A DNA stretch of 47,689 nt from Desulfobacteraceae bacterium (GCA_003599575.1 QZKV01000131.1:1-47689), one strand, 5' to 3'; positions 1 through 9,428 are shown, counted from the stretch's first letter. A program made the numbers and translations. The notes: a model not told the origin generated them from the letters alone.

Positions 1-2473
1 CCAGCGCCTGATGCTCCCAGGTCCAGGCATCGGTTTGCTGGTAATCGGCAAAGCTTTCCACGTGGCTGACCAGCATGCCCGAAGTGCCGCTGGGCCGCAG
101 GCGCATGTCCACATCGTACAAAACGCCGGCACCGGTATGTGTGGTCAGCAGGTGCAGCACCCGCTGGCCCAGGCGGGCAAAGAATTGGCCGTTGTCCAGG
201 GGGCGGTCCGCCTCGGTGGTATTGCCCGGCTCGGCCGCGTGCAAAAAGACCAAATCCAGATCGGAACCATAGCCCAATTCCAAACCGCCCAGCTTTCCAT
301 AGGCGATTACGGCAAAGCCGCGTTCGCACCCCGCCCTCGGCAGGCTGCAGGCCGGTTTGCCGTATTTCTCCCTTAACCGTTCGAAACACAGGTTCACCGC
401 CGCGTCCAGCACCACTTCAGCGATATCGCTCAGATGATCGCTCACTTTCATCAGCGGCAGAACGTGCGTGATATCGGAGGCGGCCACGCGCAGCACATTG
501 ACCTGTTTGAAAACGCGCAGGACCTCCATCTGGTACTCCAGGTCGTCGCGGTCGACTTGGGCCAGGCGCTGGTTCAGCTCGTCGGCGAGTGTCTGACGGC
601 GCGGCGGCCGGTACAGCGAGCGCGGGTCCAGCAGTTCGTCCAGCAGCACAGGGTGGCGGCTCAGGAAAGTGGCGATCCACGGGCTGGCTCCGACCAATTG
701 GACCAGGTGGCTCAGAATGGTGGGATTTTCCAGCAACAAGGCCAGATAGGAGGTGCGACGTTGAATGCCCCTGATCAAATCAAAAACGCGTCCCAGGACA
801 AGATCGGGCTGCTCGGCCTGGCCCACCGCCAGCAGCACCATGGGCACCAGACGGTTGAGGCGCTCCCGGCCCACGCGGCTGAGCGGCTGCAGGGCGCGGT
901 CTTCCCGCAATGCGGTGATCTGCCGCAACACTTCGCCGGCGGATTGATAACCCAGGCTGCGGATCTGTTCCGCAGTATGCTCTTTGTCCCCGACGCCCTG
1001 CCAGAGGGCTTCCATTTGCCTCAATGGCTCCCTTTGGGAATCGGAAGAGCCGTTGTCCTTTACCGGCGCGAGCAAATCATTGAAATGGGTGTGCACCAGA
1101 CCTCGGTGGAAATCGAGCTGTTGCAGCAAAGCGCTCCAGTCGCCGCATCTCATGGAGGCTGCCAGGCGCAGCCGGGCGGCAGGGTCGGCGGGCAATTGAT
1201 GGACCTGGTGATCGGCCCATTGCTGGAGCCTGTTCTCCAGCGTGCGCAGAAAGACATAGGCGCTGTCCATGGTTTGCCCCACCTGTTCGGGGATAAAACG
1301 CTTTCTCACGAGGACCGCCAGCACTTGCCGGATCGAACGGATTTGCAGGGACGCTTCCACGCCGCCGCGAATCAGTTGAAACATCTGGCCGAAAAATTCG
1401 ATCTCGCGGATGCCGCCCGGACCCAGCTTGATGTTGTTCTGGAGCCCTTTGCTGCGAACCTCCAGGGAGATGCGCGCCTTCATGTCCCGTAAAGCGTCGA
1501 AGGCGCCGTAGTCAAGATAACGCCTGAATATAAAAGGCCTGAGCCGTGTAAGCAGCCGATCGCCGGCCGCTGCGTCGCCGGCGGTCACGCGCGCTTTGAT
1601 GAGCGCATAGCGCTCCCATTCGCGGCCCTGTTCCTGGTAGTAGTCTTCCAGACGGTCGAATGTGATCACCAGTGGTCCGGCGTCGCCATACGGCCTCAAG
1701 CGGGTATCCACCCTGAAGACAAAACCGTCGGCCGTGGGCGTGCCGATCACCTGGATCAGTTCGCGGCAGATGCGGGTGAAGAAGATTTCATGGCTGGTGC
1801 TCCCTCGGGTTCCGCCGCTGGTTTGGCCTTCCGAAGGATAGGCGAACATCAAGTCCACGTCCGAGGAAAAATTCAACTCATCGGCGCCCAGTTTGCCCAG
1901 GGCCAGGACGACCAGCCCTGTGGGGCGCCCGCTGGAATCCAGGGGCACACCCCAGGCCGCGCTCTCGCGCAGGTAGAGCCAATTCAGCGCGGTGCTCAGC
2001 GCCGCATCGGCCAGGCGGGACAAATCGGCCATGGTCCGGTTCAAATCGGCAGATCCGCCGATGTCGCGCAAGGCGATGCGCACCATCTCACGACGCCGGA
2101 ACCTTCGCAGCACCTGCATCAGGTTGTCCCTGGCCATCTCGGCCGTAGCCCGTTGCGCCGCAGCAAAGTCTGTGCCGCCGTCCCAAGCCGGCGGGTCGTG
2201 ATGAAACCTGGCCCGCCACAACGCTGCCATTCGTTCCTGATGTCCCTTGCGGCCGTAATCGGCGTTCAAATCACCGCTTTGCACCAGGTCCACAAGCAGG
2301 CCGGGCCGCTGCAGCACCTGCTGGGTGATGAAATCGCTGAATACGAGCGCGTGTTGGATCTGCGCGGTTGCGGAACCCAGGGCGGCAAGCGCATGACCGT
2401 CCCGCTCGAACGCCTCACATACGGCTTTCCAGCGCGATTGGGATTCCGCATGCAAGGGGGCGGGCAGGATCAT
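1..2473 (-). CDS. glnE: Bifunctional glutamine-synthetase adenylyltransferase/adenylyl-removing enzyme, 3' end cut by window edge
   Basis: GlnE adenylylates and de-adenylylates glutamine synthetase in response to PII signals. The frame is open from 2473 to the left edge (about 824 residues; the family is about 950), so the C-terminus lies outside. Both nucleotidyltransferase domains are visible: the N-terminal one with GADELNFSSDVDLMF (near 1860-1900) and the second with GKLGGLELGYGSDLDL (near 250-295). The linker IKLGPGGIREIEF (near 1400-1440) and the late motif AWTWEHQAL at 2-30 are also family hallmarks; the motifs I checked share one frame. An upstream ATG at 2491 exists, but the ATG at 2473 has AAAGGA at proper spacing, so I prefer it. 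The gene is divergent from the glutamate synthase operon, fitting a nitrogen-assimilation neighbourhood. I did not translate every codon, so an internal frameshift is not strictly excluded. Confidence 0.95.
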   Translation of the reverse strand, partial: MILPAPLHAESQSRWKAVCEAFERDGHALAALGSATAQIQHALVFSDFITQQVLQRPGLLVDLVQSGDLNADYGRKGHQERMAALWRARFHHDPPAWDGGTDFAAAQRATAEMARDNLMQVLRRFRRREMVRIALRDIGGSADLNRTMADLSRLADAALSTALNWLYLRESAAWGVPLDSSGRPTGLVVLALGKLGADELNFSSDVDLMFAYPSEGQTSGGTRGSTSHEIFFTRICRELIQVIGTPTADGFVFRVDTRLRPYGDAGPLVITFDRLEDYYQEQGREWERYALIKARVTAGDAAAGDRLLTRLRPFIFRRYLDYGAFDALRDMKARISLEVRSKGLQNNIKLGPGGIREIEFFGQMFQLIRGGVEASLQIRSIRQVLAVLVRKRFIPEQVGQTMDSAYVFLRTLENRLQQWADHQVHQLPADPAARLRLAASMRCGDWSALLQQLDFHRGLVHTHFNDLLAPVKDNGSSDSQREPLRQMEALWQGVGDKEHTAEQIRSLGYQSAGEVLRQITALREDRALQPLSRVGRERLNRLVPMVLLAVGQAEQPDLVLGRVFDLIRGIQRRTSYLALLLENPTILSHLVQLVGASPWIATFLSRHPVLLDELLDPRSLYRPPRRQTLADELNQRLAQVDRDDLEYQMEVLRVFKQVNVLRVAASDITHVLPLMKVSDHLSDIAEVVLDAAVNLCFERLREKYGKPACSLPRAGCERGFAVIAYGKLGGLELGYGSDLDLVFLHAAEPGNTTEADRPLDNGQFFARLGQRVLHLLTTHTGAGVLYDVDMRLRPSGTSGMLVSHVESFADYQQTDAWTWEHQAL

Positions 2474-2969
2474 TGGATATTCCTTTGGCATGGTTTATGT
2501 AGAATGTACCGTTCGCAATTGAATCATCCGCCTCCCTTAGATAGCAAAAAAGCCACACGGGGCCAAGCGTTGGATTGGAACCTCAGGGACCTCCTCCGCA
2601 AGGAAAATGTCGGGATCGGATGCTTCTCCCCGCTTGCCCGCGATGGAGCAGGGGCATGCGGCCTTGTTTGCATTTAGAGAAATGGCGGCCGCAAACAGGA
2701 GCGCAGTTGCTGGCTCCGCCTTGGCAGGCCGGGGCGATGCCTTCACGGTATCTGTGGCCCCTGGTGGGGAACGGCCGGAAGGTCGAAAAAGGCGGGGTTC
2801 GGCAGACCCATTTTTTTACAATTTTGTTTTTTAGGGGTGGCGTTTTTTACAGAAAAGTCATAAGCTCTGCGGCTCCCGCTAGGCTTGAAAATTTCCCTGC
2901 GGGTCGGGACCGGGGGCGGGTCTCGAACATCCATCAGCCATTCTTTTCGTGAGGAAAAGGAAAGATCAC
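2474..2969. other. Divergent intergenic region between glnE and the glutamate synthase operon
   Basis: About 500 bases with no convincing gene. One open frame on the minus strand (2537-2746) lacks a ribosome binding site and resembles nothing I know. A weak GGGTT/AGACCC hairpin at 2795-2809 is followed by a run of eight T-rich bases, which could be a leader terminator or attenuator for the downstream genes, but the stem is only about five pairs. No sigma-54 site fits. Promoters for both divergent units should lie here, but I cannot place them. Confidence 0.4.
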
Positions 2970-4100
2970 ATGTGTCGTTTATTCGCCATCACCAGCAACA
3001 CCCCCCAATCCCCCATGACCGCCATGGAGGCCATGGATGTCATGCGCGAAGGGCATGACGGCTCGGGCGTCGGCCTTTTTCTGCGCGATCTGGCCGGCCC
3101 GTTCGAAGAGATGAAGGACGCCCCCATTTTGTCGGGCATCTTCACCGAAGCGGGCATCAAACGGCTGGACCGCTACATGATGGATCTGGGTTTTATGACC
3201 AAATACAAGATTTCCATCAAGGTGCCCAAGGTTCCGCCGCCGGGCACGCCGCGCCGGGATGTCTACCTGATCCGGGCCTATGAATATCCCGAAGGATGGG
3301 AGAACCTGCCCCAGCCGGAGATTTATGACCGGCTGGTACGGATCCGGCTGTCTTTGCGCGCCATGGGTCGAGAACAGGAAGACATGATCGTCTTCTCATT
3401 CTGGCCCGATGTGATCATGCTCAAGGAGATCGGCGATCCGTTGACCGTGGCACGCTACCTGGGCTTCGAGCGCAAGGAGCTGCAAGCCCGCATCATCATG
3501 GCCCAGGGACGCCAGAACACCAACTACGCCATCAACCTGTATGCCTGCCATCCCTTTTTCCTGCAGGGTTATGCGACCATGACCAACGGCGAGAACACCG
3601 CCTTCGTGCCTATCCGCGAGTACCTGAGTTCCCGGGGAGTGCCCGGCTACGAAGGCTACCAATCCGACTCGGAGGTTTTTACCCACATCCTGCACTACAC
3701 CGTGCGCAAACTTGGCCTGAGCCTGGAAACTTACAAACATGTGATCACCCCATTGCAGGACCGCACCCTGGAAGGCCATCCCGACGGCGGCTTTCTCAAG
3801 CAGCTCAAGCGCAGCTGCCGCCACCTGACCATTGACGGCCCCAACTGCGTTATCGGCTGCCTGCCGGACCACACCGTTTTCATGGTGCAGGACCGCAAAA
3901 AGCTGCGTCCCGGCGTGGTCGGCGGAAAACCCGGCTGCTGGGCTTTTTCATCCGAGATGTGCGGATTGGATGTCGCTATTCCGGACCGCGACAAGACCAA
4001 GGATTTTCAACCCATGCATCTGGACACGACCATCGTTGCACCGGATCGCCAGGAGATCGATACATGTTCCCAGACCGCCCCATTACACCGTCCACATTAA
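2970..4100 (+). CDS. Glutamate synthase, class II glutamine amidotransferase subunit
   Basis: Stand-alone glutaminase subunit (376 residues) of a split glutamate synthase; it should hydrolyse glutamine and pass ammonia to the FMN subunit encoded next. The start is set by chemistry: class II amidotransferases need Cys directly after the initiator Met, and ATG 2970 gives MCRLFAITS, preceded by AAGGAAAG. An in-frame start 21 bases upstream would bury the Cys. The motifs HDGSGVGLF and TNGEN match the Ntn-hydrolase glutaminase fold. The next gene starts 37 bases before this stop, which suggests translational coupling. The three-gene arrangement differs from the single large GltB of enterobacteria and is known from archaea and deltaproteobacteria. 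Confidence 0.93.
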   Translation: MCRLFAITSNTPQSPMTAMEAMDVMREGHDGSGVGLFLRDLAGPFEEMKDAPILSGIFTEAGIKRLDRYMMDLGFMTKYKISIKVPKVPPPGTPRRDVYLIRAYEYPEGWENLPQPEIYDRLVRIRLSLRAMGREQEDMIVFSFWPDVIMLKEIGDPLTVARYLGFERKELQARIIMAQGRQNTNYAINLYACHPFFLQGYATMTNGENTAFVPIREYLSSRGVPGYEGYQSDSEVFTHILHYTVRKLGLSLETYKHVITPLQDRTLEGHPDGGFLKQLKRSCRHLTIDGPNCVIGCLPDHTVFMVQDRKKLRPGVVGGKPGCWAFSSEMCGLDVAIPDRDKTKDFQPMHLDTTIVAPDRQEIDTCSQTAPLHRPH

Positions 4101-5698
4101 GCGTCAAAGATCTGCCCTGGCAGATTGAATGGCGCATGGACAAGTGCACCCTTTGCGGCCGCTGCACGGCGGTTTGCCCGGTGCATGCCATCGAATTGGG
4201 CGTGTTCCGCAAGCGTTCGCTGACGACCGCCCTGAACACCGATGCGGCGCCCGAAAATGTCCATCAGGTATACCACGGCATCCGCCAGCGCACCGATCCG
4301 GCCTACGCCTGTATGGGCTGCGCCATGTGCAACCTGGTATGTCCCAACGACGCGATCGTGCCCCTGCGTTCGGATGAAGCCGACAAGCTGCGCTTCCATA
4401 TCAATCGCGGCGGCCAGCCGCGCAGCCGGGGCGGGCGCCGCAACGTGCCCGGGGGCATTCTGGACCAGATCAAGTTCATCCGCATCTCCATGCTCACCGA
4501 TCCGGCCCTGGATGCGGGCCGCCACGAATTCGAACTGCGTACCCTGCTGGGCCGGGTGCTCTCCCCCGAGGAAAGCATGCGTTGCTTCCGGGAGAAAGGC
4601 TGGATTCCGCCGGTGCGCGAGATCTATCCGCTGCTCATCGGCGGCATGTCCTTCGGCGCGCTGTCGCCCACCATGTGGGAGGGCCTGCAGCTGGGGGTGA
4701 GCTATCTGAACGAGGAGCTGGGTCTGCCGGTGCGCATGTGCACCGGCGAGGGCGGATGCCCGCCGCGCCTGCTGCGCAGCCGGTTTCTGCAATATGTGAT
4801 TCTGCAGATCGCCAGCGGTTATTTCGGCTGGGACGAGATCATCCACGCACTGCCGGAAATGCAGGTCGATCCCTGCGCCATCGAAATCAAGTACGGGCAG
4901 GGCGCCAAGCCCGGCGACGGCGGGCTGCTCATGTGGCACAAAGTCAATCAGCTGATCGCAGCGATCCGCGGTGTGCCTGCCGGAGTGAGTCTGCCCAGCC
5001 CGCCGACCCACCAGACCAAGTACTCCATCGAGGAAGCCGTGGCCAAGATGATCCAGTCCATGTCCATGGCCTGGGGCTTCCGTGTGCCGGTCTATCCCAA
5101 GATTTCGGGCACCTCTACGGCTCTGGCGGTGCTCAACAACCTGACCCGCAACCCCTATGCCGGGGGACTGGCCATCGACGGCGAGGACGGCGGCACCGGC
5201 GCGGCCTACAATGTCTCCATGAACCACATGGGCCACCCCATCGCCAGCAACATCCGCGACGCTTACCTGACCCTGGTCAAGCTGGGCAAGCAGAACGAGA
5301 TCCCCCTGTTCGCCGGCGGCGGAGTGGGCAAGAGCGGCAACCTGGCGGCCAATGCCGCGGCCCTGATCATGCTGGGCGCCAGCGGGGTGCAGATCGGCAA
5401 GTACGTCATGCAGGCCGCCGCGGGCTGCCTGGGATCGGAAAGCGACCGCTGCAATATCTGCAACATCGGGCTTTGCCCCAAGGGGATCACTTCCCAGGAT
5501 CCGCGTCTCTATCGACGCCTGGACGTGGATCGGGTGGCCGAACGGGTGGTGGACCTGTTCCTGAGCTTCGACATCGAGCTGAGGAAGATCGTGGCCCCGC
5601 TGGGCCGCTCCACGGCCCTGCCCATCGGCATGTCGGATGCTTTGGGCATAAGCGATCACCATGCTGCGGAGAGGTTGCAGATAAAATATGTGGTTTGA
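4064..5698 (+). CDS. Glutamate synthase, FMN-binding synthase subunit with N-terminal 2x[4Fe-4S] ferredoxin domain
   Basis: 544 residues. The N-terminus carries two [4Fe-4S] motifs, CTLCGRCTAVCP and CMGCAMCNLVCP. The rest is the glutamate synthase TIM barrel: MSFGALSPTMWEGLQ, YGQGAKPGDGG, GEDGGTGAA, the FMN-phosphate loop AGGGVGKSGN, and the cysteine cluster CNICNIGLCPKGI that holds the synthase [3Fe-4S] centre. It reductively aminates 2-oxoglutarate with ammonia from the upstream subunit. ATG 4064 has AGGAG six bases upstream; the frame is open further 5' but without a better start. The two extra ferredoxin clusters suggest that electrons can enter from ferredoxin as well as from the fused oxidoreductase encoded next (inference). 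Confidence 0.95.
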   Translation: MFPDRPITPSTLSVKDLPWQIEWRMDKCTLCGRCTAVCPVHAIELGVFRKRSLTTALNTDAAPENVHQVYHGIRQRTDPAYACMGCAMCNLVCPNDAIVPLRSDEADKLRFHINRGGQPRSRGGRRNVPGGILDQIKFIRISMLTDPALDAGRHEFELRTLLGRVLSPEESMRCFREKGWIPPVREIYPLLIGGMSFGALSPTMWEGLQLGVSYLNEELGLPVRMCTGEGGCPPRLLRSRFLQYVILQIASGYFGWDEIIHALPEMQVDPCAIEIKYGQGAKPGDGGLLMWHKVNQLIAAIRGVPAGVSLPSPPTHQTKYSIEEAVAKMIQSMSMAWGFRVPVYPKISGTSTALAVLNNLTRNPYAGGLAIDGEDGGTGAAYNVSMNHMGHPIASNIRDAYLTLVKLGKQNEIPLFAGGGVGKSGNLAANAAALIMLGASGVQIGKYVMQAAAGCLGSESDRCNICNIGLCPKGITSQDPRLYRRLDVDRVAERVVDLFLSFDIELRKIVAPLGRSTALPIGMSDALGISDHHAAERLQIKYVV

Positions 5699-5724
5699 GT
5701 AGCAGTTACAGTTGAGGAATAAAA

Positions 5725-8052
5725 ATGGTCACGAATACTTTATCTATTTCGGGCAGAGAAAACGCCGTGCGCATCGAATCGCGCGTATTGGAAGAGCGGA
5801 TTCAGGCGGCGGTGGCGGCGGGGCACACGCGGCTGATCGTGGAGGCCTACGGCCAGCATGGGATCGGCGGCCGGCTCTGGAGCGTGGGCGATCAGCCGGT
5901 GCACCTGCAGATCACAGGGCCCGCGGGCCAGCGTATCGGCGCCATGGGGTTTGCCAACACCCGCATCGATATCCTGGGACCCTGCTCGGACGATGTGGGC
6001 TGGCTCAATGCCGGCGCCTTCATTGTGATTCACGGGAATGCGGCCAACGGTGCGGCCAATGGAATGGCCCAGGGCAAAATTTACGTGGCCGGCAATATCG
6101 GCGCCCGGGGCATGACCATGACCAAACACAACCCCCGTTTCGCCCCCCCGGAGATGTGGGTGCTCGGTTCGGTCGGGGACTATTTCGGTGAGTTCATGGC
6201 CGGCGGCATCGCGGTCATCTGTGGGTACAAACCTCAGAACCAGGCCAACGTTCTGGGCTACCGGCCCCTGGTTGGGATGGTGGGCGGCAAGGTCTTTTTC
6301 CGGGGACCCCACCGGGGCTTCAGCCAGACCGATGCCATTGCCGTGCCTGTCGACGACAGCCAATGGCAATGGCTGGCCGGCGGGCTCAAAGCGTATTTGC
6401 GCGAGATAGGCCAGGAAGACGACCTTCTGCCCCTGCTCTCCCAGCGTGAGGAGTGGCAGTGCCTGCGGGCGCGCACCCCGCAGGAGCGCATTTCCCATCC
6501 CAAGCGCGCCATGGATGATTTTCGCGAGAAGGTGTGGGAACAGACTCTCGGAAAAGGCGGGCTGGTGGGCGATCTGACCCAGATCGACCGCAAGCCGGTC
6601 GGCCTGATCGCCCGGGGTGATTTGCGCCGCTTCGTGCCTGTCTGGGAAAATGAAAAATACAAGGCGCCTTGCGAGGCCACCTGTCCGACCGGTATCCCGG
6701 TCCAGACGCGCTGGCGCCTGGTGCGCGAAGGGCGGATCGACGAGGCAGTGAACCTGGCGCTGGCCTACACGCCCTTTCCGGCCACCGTCTGCGGTTATCT
6801 GTGCCCCAACTTGTGCATGCAATCGTGCACCAAACAAACCGTGTTCTTGCCGCCCATGGATGTGGCGCGTCTCGGCAAAGCCAGCATCGAGGCCCGGGCG
6901 CCCGAGCTTCCGCCTTTATCGGGCACGAAAATCGCCGTGATAGGCGGCGGGCCGGCGGGACTTTCGGTAGCATGGCAGCTGCGCCTGAAAGGGCATGCAG
7001 CCGTGGTCTACGACACGGCCGTGTTGGGCGGCAAAATCAGCGCATCCATCCCAGACAGCCGCATTCCCAAAGAGGTTTTCGACAAAGAGATCGAGCGCCT
7101 TGGCCGGGTGATAGCGCACGTGCATCTGCAACAACGACTGAAAAAAACCGATGTCGAGCAGCTGATCGAAGATCACGATTTCGTAGTGATCGCCGCCGGG
7201 GCTCAGAAGCCACGCCTGCTGCCTGTTGCGGGCAAGGAACGACTGATCCCGGCCCTGACCTTCCTGGCGGCCGCTAAAACCGGTAGCGCGAAGGTGGGTC
7301 GACGCGTGGTGATCATCGGCGCCGGCAACGTGGGCTGCGATGTGGCCGCCGAAGTGGCGCGGTTGGGCGCCGCAGACATCCTGTTGCTGGATGTGCAGGA
7401 GCCGGCCGCCTTCGGCAAGGAACGCACGGAAGCCGAACGAGCCGGCGCGCGTTTCCGCTGGCCGGTGTTCACCCGGGCGGTTACCGCGGAGGGGGTCCAA
7501 CTGGATACGGGTGAAATCATTCCGGCCGATTCGGTATTCGTTTCGATCGGCGATGTGCCCGATCTGGATTTCCTGCCCGCAGATGTGGCCGTAGAGCGGA
7601 GCTATGTCAAAGTGGACGAGCGTTTCCAAACCTCCCACCACAAGGTGTTCGCCATCGGCGACGTCGTGCGCCCGGGTTTGCTGACTGATGCCATCGGCGC
7701 CGGCCGCAGGGCCGCTCAGACGATCGATGACATCATCGCCGGCCGGCGGCCATCTTCCGACCCGCGTTCAATCATCGAAACCCGGCGGGTTCATCTGGAG
7801 TATTACGACCCGCGCCTGGTGCGATATGAAAGCCTGGATCAGTGCGGCAGCCAATGCGCCTCCTGCGGGCAGTGCCGAGATTGCGGCATCTGCGTGGCGA
7901 TCTGCCCGGAAAGCGCCATCAGCCGTTCCGAGACCGGCGCGCGGGGATTCGAGTACCTGGTGTCGGCGGAGCGCTGTATCGGATGCGGCTTCTGCGCCGG
8001 GGCCTGCCCGTGCGGGATTTGGAATTTATTGGAAAACACGCCCCTGGGTTGA
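5725..8052 (+). CDS. Glutamate synthase GXGXG domain fused to GltD-like NAD(P)-FAD oxidoreductase and C-terminal ferredoxin
   Basis: 775 residues in three parts. Residues about 1-250 form the right-handed beta-helix GXGXG domain of glutamate synthase (NAANGAANGMAQGKIYVAGN). Residues about 310-680 are the GltD-like flavoprotein: a cysteine-rich N-terminal module (PCEATCPTGIP, CGYLCPNLCMQSC), an FAD Rossmann motif VIGGGPAGLS, an NAD(P) motif IIGAGNVGCDVA, and the closing FAIGDVV. The last 70 residues hold two [4Fe-4S] motifs (CASCGQCRDCGICVAICP and CIGCGFCAGACP). GAGGAAT precedes ATG 5725. The gene lies 26 bases after the synthase subunit, so the three form one complex and operon. It should feed electrons from NAD(P)H, or exchange them with ferredoxin, into the synthase subunit. 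Confidence 0.93.
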   Translation: MVTNTLSISGRENAVRIESRVLEERIQAAVAAGHTRLIVEAYGQHGIGGRLWSVGDQPVHLQITGPAGQRIGAMGFANTRIDILGPCSDDVGWLNAGAFIVIHGNAANGAANGMAQGKIYVAGNIGARGMTMTKHNPRFAPPEMWVLGSVGDYFGEFMAGGIAVICGYKPQNQANVLGYRPLVGMVGGKVFFRGPHRGFSQTDAIAVPVDDSQWQWLAGGLKAYLREIGQEDDLLPLLSQREEWQCLRARTPQERISHPKRAMDDFREKVWEQTLGKGGLVGDLTQIDRKPVGLIARGDLRRFVPVWENEKYKAPCEATCPTGIPVQTRWRLVREGRIDEAVNLALAYTPFPATVCGYLCPNLCMQSCTKQTVFLPPMDVARLGKASIEARAPELPPLSGTKIAVIGGGPAGLSVAWQLRLKGHAAVVYDTAVLGGKISASIPDSRIPKEVFDKEIERLGRVIAHVHLQQRLKKTDVEQLIEDHDFVVIAAGAQKPRLLPVAGKERLIPALTFLAAAKTGSAKVGRRVVIIGAGNVGCDVAAEVARLGAADILLLDVQEPAAFGKERTEAERAGARFRWPVFTRAVTAEGVQLDTGEIIPADSVFVSIGDVPDLDFLPADVAVERSYVKVDERFQTSHHKVFAIGDVVRPGLLTDAIGAGRRAAQTIDDIIAGRRPSSDPRSIIETRRVHLEYYDPRLVRYESLDQCGSQCASCGQCRDCGICVAICPESAISRSETGARGFEYLVSAERCIGCGFCAGACPCGIWNLLENTPLG

Positions 8053-8072
8053 TCCCAGCCGCAAGCTGGGAT
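8052..8072 (+). terminator. Hairpin at the end of the glutamate synthase operon
   Basis: ATCCCAGC pairs perfectly with GCTGGGAT around a CGCAA loop, beginning at the stop codon itself. There is no T-run, so it may be a 3'-end stabilising hairpin rather than a full intrinsic terminator. Confidence 0.45.
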
Positions 8073-8111
8073 ATGAGTAAGCGTTTGTCGATTCGGAAAG
8101 GGTCGGGGTGC

Positions 8112-8147
8112 ATCGGGGTCGCTATCGAATTCGATAGCGATGCCGAT
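8112..8147. repeat. ATCGGN-type intergenic palindrome upstream of carA
   Basis: A 36-base dyad. The central 22 bases (8119-8140) are a perfect palindrome around GCTATCGAATTCGATAGC, extended outward by ATCGG on the left and CCGAT on the right with two mismatched positions. Flanking sequence repeats hexamer-like TCGGGG/CCGATT units. It shares the 11-mer CCGATTCCAAT with the element upstream of carB. Confidence 0.75.
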
Positions 8148-8207
8148 TCCAATCCCCGGATATGACCGATCACGTTTGAAATTACACGCATACAACAAAT
8201 CAATACC

Positions 8208-9341
8208 ATGAAAGCAATCCTTGCATTAGAAGACGGTCGCACCTTCCCTTGCCGGTCCTTTACCGGCGCCGGCGAAGTGGGCGGCGAGGTGGTGTTCAAC
8301 ACCAGCATGAGCGGGTACCAGGAAGTGCTCACCGATCCCTCCTACAGCGGCCAGTTGGTGACCATGACTTACCCGCTGATCGGCAATTACGGCATCAATC
8401 CGGAGGATATGGAATCGGGCCGGGTCCAGGTGGCGGCCTTTTTGATCCGTGAATACCAACCGGCCTACAGCAATTATCGCGCCTCAGGCAACCTGGCCGA
8501 CTATCTGGCCCAAAACAGCATTCTGGGCGTCGATTGCCTGGACACGCGCGCCCTGACGCGGCATATCCGCGAGACCGGCGCCATGCGGGCCGTCTTATCC
8601 ACCGCGGCCGGCGATCCCGACGCGCTGGTGCAAAAGGCACGGCGTCTGCCGAGCATGGCCGGACTCGACCTGGCCAAAACCGTCACCGGAAGCAGCCCCT
8701 ACCGTTGGCATGAGGGGCGCCCGGAAATGCTCGATACCGCGCAAACCCCCCTGGACGCCCGCATCTGGCGGCAAAGACATTCCCAACAGTCGGTGGTGGC
8801 GATAGATTTCGGTATCAAATACAATATTTTGCGCAGGCTCGCCGAACATGATCTGGAAATCGTTGTGGTGCCGGCCTTTACTGAAGCCGATACCATCCGG
8901 CGCATGGAGCCGCACGGGGTGTTTCTTTCCAACGGGCCCGGTGACCCGGAGCCGGTCGGCTACGGCATCCGAACCGTTCGGGATCTGCTCGGGTATCGGC
9001 CCATCTTCGGCATCTGCCTGGGCCATCAAATCCTGGGCCTGGCCCTGGGCGGCAAAACCTACAAGCTTAAATTCGGGCACCGCGGCGCCAATCATCCGGT
9101 CAAGCAGTTGGCCAGCGGGCGCGTGGAAATCACCTCCCAGAATCACGGATTTGCGGTGGACGCCGACAGCCTGGATCCAGACAAAGTCGAGATCACCCAC
9201 ATCAATCTTAACGACAACACCCTGGAAGGTTTCCGGCATAAAGAGATTCCCGTGCTGGCGGTGCAGTACCATCCCGAAGCCGCGCCGGGACCGCACGATG
9301 CGCGCTATCTTTTCGATGACTTCAAAAAGATGATGGGGTAG
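8208..9341 (+). CDS. carA: Carbamoyl-phosphate synthase small (glutaminase) subunit
   Basis: 377 residues, normal length. The N-terminal CarA domain is recognised by the block from GEVVFNTSMSGYQEVLTDPS to MTYPLIGNYG. The C-terminal class I glutamine amidotransferase domain has the nucleophile elbow GICLGHQ and the His-Glu pair in VQYHPEAAPG. It provides ammonia to CarB for carbamoyl phosphate, the precursor of arginine and pyrimidines. The start ATG has only a weak ribosome binding site; it is chosen because MKAILALEDG matches the family N-terminus. It sits between two intergenic palindromes of the same class and precedes carB. Confidence 0.97.
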   Translation: MKAILALEDGRTFPCRSFTGAGEVGGEVVFNTSMSGYQEVLTDPSYSGQLVTMTYPLIGNYGINPEDMESGRVQVAAFLIREYQPAYSNYRASGNLADYLAQNSILGVDCLDTRALTRHIRETGAMRAVLSTAAGDPDALVQKARRLPSMAGLDLAKTVTGSSPYRWHEGRPEMLDTAQTPLDARIWRQRHSQQSVVAIDFGIKYNILRRLAEHDLEIVVVPAFTEADTIRRMEPHGVFLSNGPGDPEPVGYGIRTVRDLLGYRPIFGICLGHQILGLALGGKTYKLKFGHRGANHPVKQLASGRVEITSQNHGFAVDADSLDPDKVEITHINLNDNTLEGFRHKEIPVLAVQYHPEAAPGPHDARYLFDDFKKMMG

Positions 9342-9356
9342 AATTCATCGGGCGGG

Positions 9357-9428
9357 GGTATCGGGATCGGATCGAAGATGTGCAGGAGCAAAGCGGATTT
9401 GCGCAGGAAAAGATCCGATACCGATTCC
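9357..9428. repeat. ATCGGN-type inverted repeat between carA and carB
   Basis: Arms 9357-9373 and 9412-9428 match in 15 of 17 positions (GGTATCGGGATCGGATC against the complement of GATCCGATACCGATTCC). A small inner stem GCAAA/TTTGC lies in the loop. Further CCGATA/CCGACC units continue to about 9451. The right arm shares CCGATTCCAAT with the element upstream of carA. Confidence 0.7.

Noticed and set aside
434..2677. Long open frames on the plus strand across 434-1492 and 1790-2677
   Set aside because: They lie opposite glnE, whose conserved motifs are continuous on the minus strand; the plus frames are Gln/Ala-rich high-GC artefacts.
2537..2746. 69-codon minus-strand frame upstream of glnE
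   Set aside because: No ribosome binding site and no recognisable sequence; overlaps the divergent promoter region.
2730..2750. TTGGCAGGCCGG as a sigma-54 promoter for glutamate synthase
   Set aside because: The -12 GC is out of register by one base and the TT is missing.
2910..2940. GGGTCTCGAACATCC as a tRNA T-arm
   Set aside because: No matching acceptor or anticodon stems nearby.
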